Of a DNA stretch of 64,000 bases, positions 36,246-44,188 are shown one piece after another. A model generated the notes under the pieces. It worked only from the letters and a program-made list of their open reading frames with translations. It ran no database searches and was not told the DNA's origin. Source of the DNA: Bradyrhizobium sp. WBAH42 (lineage in GTDB: Bacteria > Pseudomonadota > Alphaproteobacteria > Rhizobiales > Xanthobacteraceae); the NCBI RefSeq assembly GCF_024585265.1, contig NZ_CP036533.1, positions 3,233,001 through 3,297,000 on the forward strand. The letters are read 5' to 3'. The translations under genes and the position numbers were made by a program. Position 1 is the stretch's first letter. Every line of letters begins with the position of its first letter.

Positions 36246-37211
36246 ATGCAGACCCCGCGAATGGACACGCGTCAGCTGAGGCTCAGGGTGCAGTCGGTCT
36301 CGGCAGAAACGCCGACGATACGAAGCCTCGTGTTCGACGTGGAGGGCGGCGCGGCACCGCGATGGCGGGCAGGGGCGCATATTCGTGTTTCGCTGCCGAG
36401 CGGGGGAGACCGGCCTTACTCCCTGATGGCCCTGCCGGGCCTGCTGGAAGGCCAGCTCGCGCTCGGGGTTCTGCGTGAGCGGATGTCGAGCGGCGGCTCG
36501 GCTTTCATGCATGCGCTCAAGGTCGGCGACGTCGTGACCGCCTCGGTGCCGGTCAACAATTTCCCGCTGCACGAGGACGCATCGCCCGCGCTTCTGTTCG
36601 CCGGCGGCATCGGCATCACGCCGATCCTGTCGATGGCGGCCGAGCTCGAGGACCGGGGAGCGACCTACCGTCTCCATTATGCCGGGCGGGCACCGGGCGC
36701 GTTGGCGTTCCTGCCGCAGCTCGAGGCCGTCTGCGCGCGCGCTCTCTCGATCCATTACGACAGCGACGCCTCGTGTCTCGACATCGCCGCGGCGCTACAC
36801 GCCTCGCCTGCGAGCTCCCACGTCTATGTCTGCGGTCCCGCAGGCATGATTGATGCGGTGAAGGCCGCCGCTCACGCCGGCGGCATCGCCGCCGATCGCA
36901 TCCACTACGAGCTCTTCAAGGCCGAGACCTCGAGCGCGCCGAACCGTGCCTTCGAAGTCGAGCTCAAGTCGACGGGAGAGGTCATCGCCGTCGCGGCCGA
37001 CCAGAGTATCATCGAGGCGCTGGAAGCTGCCGGCCACGAGGTTCTCTCCGACTGCCGGCGCGGCGATTGCGGCATCTGCCAGTGCGGCGTGATCTCCGGT
37101 GTCCCTGATCATCGCGACGTCATTCTCAGCGACGACGAGAAGGCGTCGAACACGGTGATGCAGATCTGCGTCTCGCGCGCGAAATCGGATCGACTGGTGC
37201 TGGATCTCTAG
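36246..37211 (+). CDS. PDR/VanB-type oxygenase reductase (IacF-like)
   Basis: A 321-aa reductase that carries electrons from NAD(P)H to the Rieske oxygenase. Flavin-binding blocks are RPYSLMALPG and LLFAGGIGITPILSMAAEL; the nucleotide-binding domain has HVYVCGPAGMIDAVK. A C-terminal plant-type [2Fe-2S] ferredoxin domain has the Cys set CRRGDCGICQC with a fourth Cys in MQICVSRA. Only 19 bp separate it from the Rieske alpha gene. It matches the reductase type of vanillate demethylase and of indoleacetate IacF. Confidence 0.92.
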   Translation: MQTPRMDTRQLRLRVQSVSAETPTIRSLVFDVEGGAAPRWRAGAHIRVSLPSGGDRPYSLMALPGLLEGQLALGVLRERMSSGGSAFMHALKVGDVVTASVPVNNFPLHEDASPALLFAGGIGITPILSMAAELEDRGATYRLHYAGRAPGALAFLPQLEAVCARALSIHYDSDASCLDIAAALHASPASSHVYVCGPAGMIDAVKAAAHAGGIAADRIHYELFKAETSSAPNRAFEVELKSTGEVIAVAADQSIIEALEAAGHEVLSDCRRGDCGICQCGVISGVPDHRDVILSDDEKASNTVMQICVSRAKSDRLVLDL

Positions 37212-37230
37212 GACAAGGACTTAGGACACC

Positions 37231-38571
37231 ATGGGCAAGCACGCAAGTGACAGGCGCTCGATCGCGGCGCTGGTACGCGAGGCCGAGGTGCACCGCGACG
37301 TCTACGTCGACCCCGAGATCTTCGATCTCGAGATGGAGCATCTGTTTCCCAACAGCTGGATCTATGTCGGCCATGCCAGCCAGCTGGGCAAGCCCGGCGA
37401 CTTCATCACTGCCACGATCGGCCGGCAACCGGTGCTGGCGAGCCGCCACACCGACGGCTCGATCCATGTCTTCTACAACCGCTGCCCGCACAAGGGCGTC
37501 AAGATCGCCTCGGAGCCCTGCGGCAACACCGGCAAGTTCTTTCGCTGTCCCTACCATGCATGGTCGTTCAAGACCGACGGATCGCTGCTCGCGATTCCCT
37601 TAAAGAAGGGCTATGAGGCGACCGGCTTCGGCGACACCCAGGCCAATGAAGGCTTGTCGCGCGTGAGGAACGTCGCGATCTATCGCGACTTCATCTTCGC
37701 GCGGCTGAGTGAGCGCGGCCTGTCCTTCGAGGATTATTTCGGCGAAAGCCTCTCGACGATCGACAACATGGTCGACCGCTCGCCGGAGGGCAAGCTCGCG
37801 GTGATGGCGGCGCCGATCCGCTACATGCACACCTGCAATTGGAAGATGCTGGTCGAGAACCAGACCGACACCTGCCATCCCATGGTCGCGCACGAGAGCT
37901 CGGCCGGCACCGCCGTCAAGGTCTGGAAGCGCGAGCAGGGCGATTCGACCGAGACGCCCATGGCGGTTCAGCTCTACGGGCCGTTCATGAGCCCGTACGA
38001 ATTCTACGAGCAGAGCGGCATCAGGATCTGGCCCAACGGCCACGGCCACACCGGCGTCGCCAATTCGATCCACTCCAATTATTCCGACGTCGACGGCTAT
38101 CTCGATCAGATGGTCGCCGCCTATGGCGAGACGCGGGCGCACGAAATCCTCGGCGAGGTCAGGCACAACACCGTCTATTTCCCGAACATCATGGTCAAGG
38201 GCGCCGTGCAGATCCTGCGCAACTTCATTCCGATCGCGGTCGACAGGACGCTGGTCGAGAGCTGGGTCTACCGCCTGGTCGGCGCACCCGACAAGCTCTA
38301 CGAGCGCGCGCTGATGTACAATCGCTTCATCAACGCGCCGACCTCCATCGTCGGGCATGACGACCTGGAAATGTACGAGCGGGCGCAGGAAGGCCTCAAG
38401 TCCAACGGCAATCAGTGGATCAATCTGCGCCGTCTCTACGCAGCAGACGAACAGCCGGACGTCACCGCCGTCATCAACGGCACGTCCGAGCGGCAGATGC
38501 GCAACCAATTCCATGCCTGGGCCAAATTCATGACGATGGGCATGGACGAGCACACCGAGGCGGCGCAATGA
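37231..38571 (+). CDS. Rieske aromatic-ring-hydroxylating oxygenase, alpha subunit (IacC/IadD-like)
   Basis: A 446-aa catalytic subunit. The Rieske cluster ligands are C85, H87, C106 and H109 (CPHKGVK and FRCPYHAW). The mononuclear iron site is N210-D213 with H216 and H221 (NQTDTCHPMVAH), spaced H-x4-H. It inserts oxygen into an aromatic or indolic substrate using electrons from the upstream reductase. The stop overlaps the beta-subunit start. Company with PDR-type reductase, SDR and MarR genes resembles iac/iad indole-3-acetate loci; salicylate or anthranilate 5-hydroxylation is the main alternative. Confidence 0.92.
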   Translation: MGKHASDRRSIAALVREAEVHRDVYVDPEIFDLEMEHLFPNSWIYVGHASQLGKPGDFITATIGRQPVLASRHTDGSIHVFYNRCPHKGVKIASEPCGNTGKFFRCPYHAWSFKTDGSLLAIPLKKGYEATGFGDTQANEGLSRVRNVAIYRDFIFARLSERGLSFEDYFGESLSTIDNMVDRSPEGKLAVMAAPIRYMHTCNWKMLVENQTDTCHPMVAHESSAGTAVKVWKREQGDSTETPMAVQLYGPFMSPYEFYEQSGIRIWPNGHGHTGVANSIHSNYSDVDGYLDQMVAAYGETRAHEILGEVRHNTVYFPNIMVKGAVQILRNFIPIAVDRTLVESWVYRLVGAPDKLYERALMYNRFINAPTSIVGHDDLEMYERAQEGLKSNGNQWINLRRLYAADEQPDVTAVINGTSERQMRNQFHAWAKFMTMGMDEHTEAAQ

Positions 38572-39044
38572 TCGACGACAAGGCCATCATCGATTTCATC
38601 TATCGGGAGGCCGAGCTTCTCGACACGATGCAGTGGCAGAGCTGGCTCGATCTGTTTCACTCGGAAGGGCGCTATTGGATGCCGCTCGAATGGCAGCAAC
38701 AGGATCCGGTGCTGCAGCCGTCGCTGATGTACGAGGACCTGTTGCTGCTCAAGGTCCGGGTCGAGCGCCTCGCCGGCGAGCGCACCTTCAGCCAGAAGCC
38801 GAAGAGCCGATGCCACCATCTGCTCCAGGCCCCCAGGATCGTCGCCTGCGACGTCGCGGCGGGCGTGTTCAAGGCACGAACGTCCTATATCTACACCGAG
38901 ACCCGCGGCGACTTGCTGGAGCGTTATTCGGGATGGGCATCGCACGACCTGGTTCAGGTCGGCGACGGCCTGAAGATCAAGCTCAAGCGCCTCGATCTCG
39001 TCAATTTCGACGCGCCGTTCGGCAACATCCAGCTCTTCATGTGA
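38568..39044 (+). CDS. Rieske oxygenase, beta subunit (IacD/IadE-like)
   Basis: A 158-aa small subunit of the NTF2-like ring-hydroxylating beta family: DFIYREAELLDTMQWQSWLDL, then GRYWMPLEWQQ, with the conserved ETRGDLLERYSGWASHDL region. It is structural, stabilising the alpha hexamer. Its ATG overlaps the alpha stop (ATGA). The open frame upstream runs inside the alpha gene and is not used. Confidence 0.93.
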   Translation: MIDDKAIIDFIYREAELLDTMQWQSWLDLFHSEGRYWMPLEWQQQDPVLQPSLMYEDLLLLKVRVERLAGERTFSQKPKSRCHHLLQAPRIVACDVAAGVFKARTSYIYTETRGDLLERYSGWASHDLVQVGDGLKIKLKRLDLVNFDAPFGNIQLFM

Positions 39045-39051
39045 GTGCGCC

Positions 39052-40668
39052 TTGATCGCTGCAGCGACAGTCCATGCCCGCTTTCGCCAGACCGCGCTCC
39101 GCCGCGGCGAGGCCGGCTTCCTCAACGTGCTGCCTGAGACATCAGGCATCTACGGCATCCCGGCCGGCGAGATCTCCTACCGCGCGATGCTCGATCGGAT
39201 CGAGGCCCGCCGCCAGGCGTTCGCCGAAAGCGGTTATGGCGAAGGCCACAGGGTGGGGCTCCTGCTCCAGAACCGGCCGGTGTTCGTCGAGCTGTGGTTC
39301 GCGCTGAACGCGCTCGGCGTCTCCGTGGTGCCGATCAACCCCGATCTGCGGATGAGCGAGCTCGAATACATCATCGCGCATTCCGAGATGAACGCCGCCT
39401 TCGTGCTGGCCGAACGCCGTACTGAGGTGGAGACGGCGGCGCGCCAGGCGGGCCGGCCGATTCCTGTCGTGACCGATGACGGCGACGTTCCCGCGCCCTA
39501 TGACGGTACGCGGCCGCTGCGGCCGGCGGACGGCGCAACGGAATGCGCGCTGCTCTACACGTCGGGCACGACGGGCCAGCCGAAGGGCTGCGTTCTCACC
39601 AACGAATACTTCCTGCACAGCGGAAACTGGTATCGCGACGCCGGCGGGCTGATTGGCCTCAAGCCGGATGTCGAGCGCATGATCACGCCGCTGCCGCTGT
39701 TCCACATGAACGCGATGGCGGTCTCGCTGATGGCGATGGTTTCGGTCGGCGGCTGCCTGACCATGCTCGATCGTTTTCACCCGCGCAGCTGGTGGAGCTC
39801 GGTGCGGCAGAGCCGGGCCACGTGCCTGCATTATCTCGGCGTCATGCCGTCGATGCTGATGAGCGCCGCGCCCTCGCAAGAGGATCGGCAGCACGCGGTT
39901 CGCTTCGGCTTCGGCGCGGGTGTCGACAAGCTGCTTCACGCGCCGTTCGAGGCGCGCTTCGGTTTCCCTCTGCTCGAGGCCTGGGCGATGACCGAGACCG
40001 GCAGCGGCGGCGTGATCGCCGCCAATGTCGAGCCGCGTAAGGTCGGCACCAGCTGCTTCGGCCGCCCGGCTCCGGAGATCGACATTCGCATCGTCGATGA
40101 CGGCGGGGATGACGTGCCGGCCGGGACGCCGGGGGAGCTGCTGGTGCGGCGGGCCGGCGCGGATCCGCGCTACGGCTTCTTCCGGGAATACCTCAAGAAC
40201 CCCGAGGCGACGGCGGAGGCCTGGGCCGGAGGCTGGCTGCATACCGGCGATATCGTGTCGCGCGATGCGGACGGCGATTTGCACTTCGTCGACCGCAAGA
40301 AGAACGTCATCCGCCGCTCCGGCGAGAACATCGCCGCGGTCGAGGTCGAATCCGTGCTCAATCGGCATCCGCAGGTTCGGCAGGCCGCCGTCGCCGCGAC
40401 GCCGGACCCGGTGCGCGGCGACGAAGTGGCGGCCGTCATCATCGCCGAGCAGGCCGGCGCCGACCGCGCGCTCGCCGAGCAGATCGTCCGCTGGAGCCTG
40501 GAGCAGATGGCCTATTACAAGGCGCCCGGCTGGATCTGCTTCGTCGATACCCTGCCGCTGACCGCGACCGAGAAGATCCAGCGCGGCGGCTTGAAGGATT
40601 CCGTCGCCAGGCTGATGCAGGACGGCGCCTTCTTCGATCTGCGCGATCTGAAGCGGCGGCAGGTCTGA
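39052..40668 (+). CDS. ATP-dependent acyl-CoA ligase of the Rieske cluster
   Basis: A 538-aa adenylate-forming ligase: LLYTSGTTGQPKGCVLTNEY, LFHMNAMAVSLM, WAMTETGSGG, GWLHTGDIVSRDADGDLHF, DRKKNVIRRSGENIAAVEVE and the C-terminal Lys in LPLTATEKIQRGG. A TTG start at 39052, 7 bp after the beta-subunit stop, fits the tight operon. It may activate an indole- or anthranilate-type acid to its CoA ester. It is clearly distinct from the ligase at 25179. Confidence 0.9.
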   Translation: MIAAATVHARFRQTALRRGEAGFLNVLPETSGIYGIPAGEISYRAMLDRIEARRQAFAESGYGEGHRVGLLLQNRPVFVELWFALNALGVSVVPINPDLRMSELEYIIAHSEMNAAFVLAERRTEVETAARQAGRPIPVVTDDGDVPAPYDGTRPLRPADGATECALLYTSGTTGQPKGCVLTNEYFLHSGNWYRDAGGLIGLKPDVERMITPLPLFHMNAMAVSLMAMVSVGGCLTMLDRFHPRSWWSSVRQSRATCLHYLGVMPSMLMSAAPSQEDRQHAVRFGFGAGVDKLLHAPFEARFGFPLLEAWAMTETGSGGVIAANVEPRKVGTSCFGRPAPEIDIRIVDDGGDDVPAGTPGELLVRRAGADPRYGFFREYLKNPEATAEAWAGGWLHTGDIVSRDADGDLHFVDRKKNVIRRSGENIAAVEVESVLNRHPQVRQAAVAATPDPVRGDEVAAVIIAEQAGADRALAEQIVRWSLEQMAYYKAPGWICFVDTLPLTATEKIQRGGLKDSVARLMQDGAFFDLRDLKRRQV

Positions 40669-40690
40669 CGAAACGCAGGGATAACCGAGC

Positions 40691-41419
40691 ATGAGCCAGG
40701 TCCGCACCACCCTCATCACCGGCGGCAATTCCGGAATCGGCGAAGCGCTGGCGAAGAGTCTCGTCGACAAGGGCCAGCGCGTGGTCTCGGTTGGGCTGCA
40801 CAGGCCGGACTGGACACACGATCTGCTCACGGCTTTTTGCGCGGACCTGACCAGCCTCGAGCAGACGCGGGACGTTGCCCGGGAGATCGCCTCCAATCAT
40901 GCGATCGATCGCCTCGTGCACAATGCCGGAATCATCCTGCCGAACCTGTTGCCCGACGCAAGGCCCGAAGACGTCCTGGCGCTGGCGCAGCTGCATCTCG
41001 GCGCACCCATGCTCCTGACCCAGGCCGCGCTGGAGGGGATGAAATCGCGCCGTTTCGGCCGCATCGTATTCGTCAGCTCGCGCGCGGCGATGGGCGCCGT
41101 GACGCGCTCGGCCTATTCCGCCACCAAGGCCGGCGTGCACGGCATGGCCCGGACATGGGCGCTGGAGCTTGCGTCCAGCGGCATTACCGTGAACGTCGTC
41201 GCGCCGGGCCCGATCCTGACCGACAATTTCTGGGGCATCATCCCCAAGGATTCCGAGCGGCAGGAAACAATGGCGCGTAACGTCCCGGTCGGCCGGCTCG
41301 GCGCACGCGAGGACGTCGCGCACGCCATCGAATTCTTTCTCGACGAACGCTCGGACTTCGTCACCGGGCAGGTGCTCTATGTCTGCGGCGGCACCAGCCT
41401 CGTTGGCCTCGGCCCATGA
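40691..41419 (+). CDS. SDR-family oxidoreductase (IacE-like)
   Basis: A 242-aa classical short-chain dehydrogenase: cofactor motif TGGNSGIGEAL, HNAGI, catalytic Ser in VFVSSRAAMG, YSATKAG (Tyr-x3-Lys), and GRLGAREDVAHAIEFFLDERSDFVTGQ near the end. It probably oxidises or reduces a hydroxylated intermediate made by the Rieske oxygenase. Last gene of this operon; it converges on the MarR pair. Confidence 0.92.
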   Translation: MSQVRTTLITGGNSGIGEALAKSLVDKGQRVVSVGLHRPDWTHDLLTAFCADLTSLEQTRDVAREIASNHAIDRLVHNAGIILPNLLPDARPEDVLALAQLHLGAPMLLTQAALEGMKSRRFGRIVFVSSRAAMGAVTRSAYSATKAGVHGMARTWALELASSGITVNVVAPGPILTDNFWGIIPKDSERQETMARNVPVGRLGAREDVAHAIEFFLDERSDFVTGQVLYVCGGTSLVGLGP

Positions 41420-41463
41420 CGCGTATCAATGACGCGCACCAACTGCGCATCGGATGACCCGCG

Positions 41464-41946
41464 TCAGATCTGGTTCTGCTTGACGTTTTCCATCATCTTG
41501 GCCAGCACGCGCGCGCAAGTCTCGATCTCGTCGGGATCGATCCCGGCGGTCAGGCGCTCGTAGTTCTTTGCCATGATCGGCCAGATCTTGCGCAGCAACG
41601 CTTCGCCCTCAGTGGTCAACGCCACGACCCGGCGGCGCTGGTCCTCCTCCGCGATCTCGCGCTTGACGAGACCGGCGGACACCATGGATTCGACCATGCG
41701 GCTCGCCGTCGATTGCTCGGTCACGGCGAGCACGGCGATCTCGTTGACCGTGAGCGTCTTGTAGATGAACAGCACCGACAGCGTACGAAAGACGACGTTG
41801 TTGATGCCATGCTCGGTGAGATCGCGGTTCTGATCCAGGTTCCAGCGATTGGCCAGCCGATTGAACAGATAGGGAATGTAGGCGTAGAGTTGATCTCTCG
41901 ACCTTGGCGGGCCGGATCTCCACCTGCTCCTGGATTCTCTTGCCAT
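41464..41946 (-). CDS. MarR-family regulator, second of tandem pair
   Basis: A 160-aa winged-helix regulator: NEIAVLAVTEQSTASRMVESMVSAGLVKREIAEEDQRRRVVALTTEGE is the recognition helix plus wing. A basic N-terminus precedes it. Its ATG shares one base with the stop of the other MarR gene (TAATG), so the two are coupled. Likely represses the catabolic operons until an aromatic ligand binds. Confidence 0.9.
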   Translation of the reverse strand: MARESRSRWRSGPPRSRDQLYAYIPYLFNRLANRWNLDQNRDLTEHGINNVVFRTLSVLFIYKTLTVNEIAVLAVTEQSTASRMVESMVSAGLVKREIAEEDQRRRVVALTTEGEALLRKIWPIMAKNYERLTAGIDPDEIETCARVLAKMMENVKQNQI

Positions 41947-42437
41947 TAGCTTTTTCGACTTTGCTTCTTGCTGGGGGTTCGGATCTTGGCCGAAAGCGAG
42001 CGTAGCACCGACAGCGCCGCGTCGAGTTCCTTGGCCGAGATGTTCTCGAATTTTTGGCCGAGATGCTTCTTGTGCACGTCGGCGGCCTTCCTGAACAAAG
42101 CTTCGCCTTTCGGTGTGAGGCGCACGATGAACGACCTGCGGTCCTCACTCGACATTTCCCTGCTGATCAGGTCGTCAGCGAGGAGGCGCTGCACTAGGCC
42201 CGAGACGTTGCCGCCTGATACCTTCAGGTTCTGCGACAATTGTCCGAGCGCAAGGCCGTTCCTGTCGCGGTCGAGCTGGGCCAGGACGTCGAATTTCGCC
42301 AGCGACAAGCCGAACTCGGCGCCGAGGAGGGAATTCAACGACGCGAAGATGTCTCCGTGCAGCGACAACAGCTGCAGCCAGAGCCGGGTCTCGATCTGTC
42401 CGAGGGGAACGATATTCTCTTTGAGTGCTGCCGGCAT
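41946..42437 (-). CDS. MarR-family regulator, first of tandem pair
   Basis: A 163-aa MarR protein: GLALGQLSQNLKVSGGNVSGLVQRLLADDLISREMSSEDRRSFIVRLTPKGE. It differs clearly from its downstream partner, so the pair is not a recent duplication. Two MarR regulators at one locus recalls the Variovorax auxin-degradation (iad) locus. The probable target motif TATG-N6-CATA lies upstream of two operons here. Confidence 0.9.
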   Translation of the reverse strand: MPAALKENIVPLGQIETRLWLQLLSLHGDIFASLNSLLGAEFGLSLAKFDVLAQLDRDRNGLALGQLSQNLKVSGGNVSGLVQRLLADDLISREMSSEDRRSFIVRLTPKGEALFRKAADVHKKHLGQKFENISAKELDAALSVLRSLSAKIRTPSKKQSRKS

Positions 42438-42592
42438 CGCATGACCAGGAGGGCGGGTTGGTCTGACGGAGATATTCCAAAGCTCTTTTCGGAGGTGATC
42501 GGGCCCCGATTAGCGCACCGGTCAGCGCAGTCAAGCAGCCCGGTTCTGACCAGCGTCGGTTGAACCGCAATCCTTCGCCGACGCCGGTCTCA

Positions 42593-44158
42593 TCAGGCGA
42601 AGCTCTTGATGGTCTGGATGACGCCGTCGAGCTCCTTGCCGGGGCCGTCCTTGAGCGCCGCTTCGCGCAGGCGCCGGGCCCAATCGGCGGCGTCCTCGCG
42701 CTGTGCAACCAGCTTGATCGTGGCCAGCGTCCGGTCGAACTTCGACAGGCCGCGGCTGTGGGTATCGGAATAGCCCTTCACCAGCCGGCGGCATTGCAGG
42801 ATCTCGACGCCGAGCTGGTAGTTGGTCCTGATAGCCTCGGTGGCGGCCTTGAGCCATTCGTCGCGATGCGCCGTCTCGATCGCATGGCGCCGTGAGCGGC
42901 GGCGCATGCCGCGAAGCCCGCCGACGGCATAGAGCACGAGAAACCAGGGCAGCGAATAGGTCCGCACCCGTCGTCCCCTGTTGATGCGGCGATCGAGCCA
43001 GCCCATCAGGCGCGGCTTGGTGTCGAGCCAACGTCCAAAGGACACCGGCAGCATTCCCATGATCTCCTCGAGGCGAGGGTGCATGAACTCGGTGGTTTGG
43101 AGCACCTGGCCTTGCACCAGCTCCAGCTCGCCCTCGATCCGCGCGCGGCGACTGGTGCGCGTCTTCAGGTCGGCAACGCGGATGACGTCGTCATAGGTCA
43201 TGGCATTGGCGAGGTATTTTGCGGCCGTTTGGGTGAAGGCAAAGCTTCTGTCGATGCCGCCGGCACCACGATCGGCCGCGTGCAGCGCACCGAGAACGTC
43301 GAGATATTCGGCGCCGTAGGCGATGTCCTGGAAATCCACCACCTTTTTCAGGCCGGCCTGCGCCAGCGACAGCGCCGAGTCCGGCAGCTCCTGTTTCGCT
43401 CGTTCGAGCAGCTTGGCCAGCTCTGCATCCAGCGTCGCAGGCGCGCGGCTCTTCTCGCTCTCCTCGGCTCGCGGGACCAGGGCGGCCTCCGGCGCGCCAG
43501 ATCGGGTGCGATCGAAAGCGGCTTCGAAAGTCTCGACGCTGGCCTTGGCGCCTTTCCCGCCGGCGCGGATCACCGACAGATAGCTGTCGCGGTCGAACGG
43601 CAGCACGCCGGTGGCCGCGAGCGCGCCGAACATCGCGGCCGAAATCACGCTCCCGTGCGCAATCGCCAGCGCGTTCATGTCGAAGATGATCTCGGTCTTG
43701 GCGGCGACGCCGATCGCGCCGGTGACGGCGCCGGGATCGGCAACGCCGTTGCCCGGCGCGATCTTCTCGCCGATGGCAAATGACCGGTGGTTGGACGCGA
43801 TCAGCGTGGTGCGGTCCGGCGTCACCAGGCCGCGCAGGATCGAGCGCCCCGCCTCCATGAATTCGGCGGCCATCACGACGTCGACATCGCCGGGCGTCGG
43901 CATCAGCGAGAGGATCGGCTTGCGCCCATCGAGCGGCGGCATCGTTTCGATGTAGTAGATGGTCGCGCCGGTGCGCTGCGCGACGCCGGGCACCGAAGTC
44001 GACTGCGCGACCCAGCCATGGTTCTCCGCAAGCTGGACGATCCAGTCGGTCAGCACGCCGCCGCCCTGACCGCCCATGGCCAGGATCGCGATCGAGATCG
44101 GGCGTTCGGTCGCTTCGCCGGCCGCGGGAAGCGCCAGCCGAACCGTCTCGTCCCTCAT
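42593..44158 (-). CDS. iorB: Indolepyruvate:ferredoxin oxidoreductase, beta subunit (long form)
   Basis: A 521-aa protein. Residues ~20-210 are the pyruvate-ferredoxin-oxidoreductase gamma-type domain (IAILAMGGQGGGVLTDWIVQLAENHG, TSVPGVAQRTGATIYYIE). The remaining ~300 residues are the helical extension (DUF6537-like) seen in proteobacterial IorB; archaeal IorB is only ~200 aa. With IorA it decarboxylates an aryl-2-oxoacid to the aryl-acyl-CoA, giving electrons to ferredoxin. ATG 44158 is the third ATG of a chain of ATGA junctions (44156-44188). Earlier ATGs in the chain run into stops after five codons. Confidence 0.9.
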   Translation of the reverse strand: MRDETVRLALPAAGEATERPISIAILAMGGQGGGVLTDWIVQLAENHGWVAQSTSVPGVAQRTGATIYYIETMPPLDGRKPILSLMPTPGDVDVVMAAEFMEAGRSILRGLVTPDRTTLIASNHRSFAIGEKIAPGNGVADPGAVTGAIGVAAKTEIIFDMNALAIAHGSVISAAMFGALAATGVLPFDRDSYLSVIRAGGKGAKASVETFEAAFDRTRSGAPEAALVPRAEESEKSRAPATLDAELAKLLERAKQELPDSALSLAQAGLKKVVDFQDIAYGAEYLDVLGALHAADRGAGGIDRSFAFTQTAAKYLANAMTYDDVIRVADLKTRTSRRARIEGELELVQGQVLQTTEFMHPRLEEIMGMLPVSFGRWLDTKPRLMGWLDRRINRGRRVRTYSLPWFLVLYAVGGLRGMRRRSRRHAIETAHRDEWLKAATEAIRTNYQLGVEILQCRRLVKGYSDTHSRGLSKFDRTLATIKLVAQREDAADWARRLREAALKDGPGKELDGVIQTIKSFA

Positions 44159-44188
44159 GCCAGGACCCTCATGCCAGGACCCTCATGC
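44156..44188 (-). repeat. 14-bp tandem duplication forming a chain of ATGA stop/start overlaps
   Basis: On the coding strand GGCATGAGGGTCCT occurs twice in tandem and is followed by GGCATGAGG at the iorB start. The iorA stop (TGA, 44185-44183) overlaps ATG 44186. That ATG opens a five-codon frame (Met-Arg-Val-Leu-Ala) whose TGA overlaps ATG 44172. The second gives the same peptide and ends on ATG 44158, the iorB start. The 14-nt unit equals five codons minus one base, which is why each stop lands on the next start. Confidence 0.85.
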
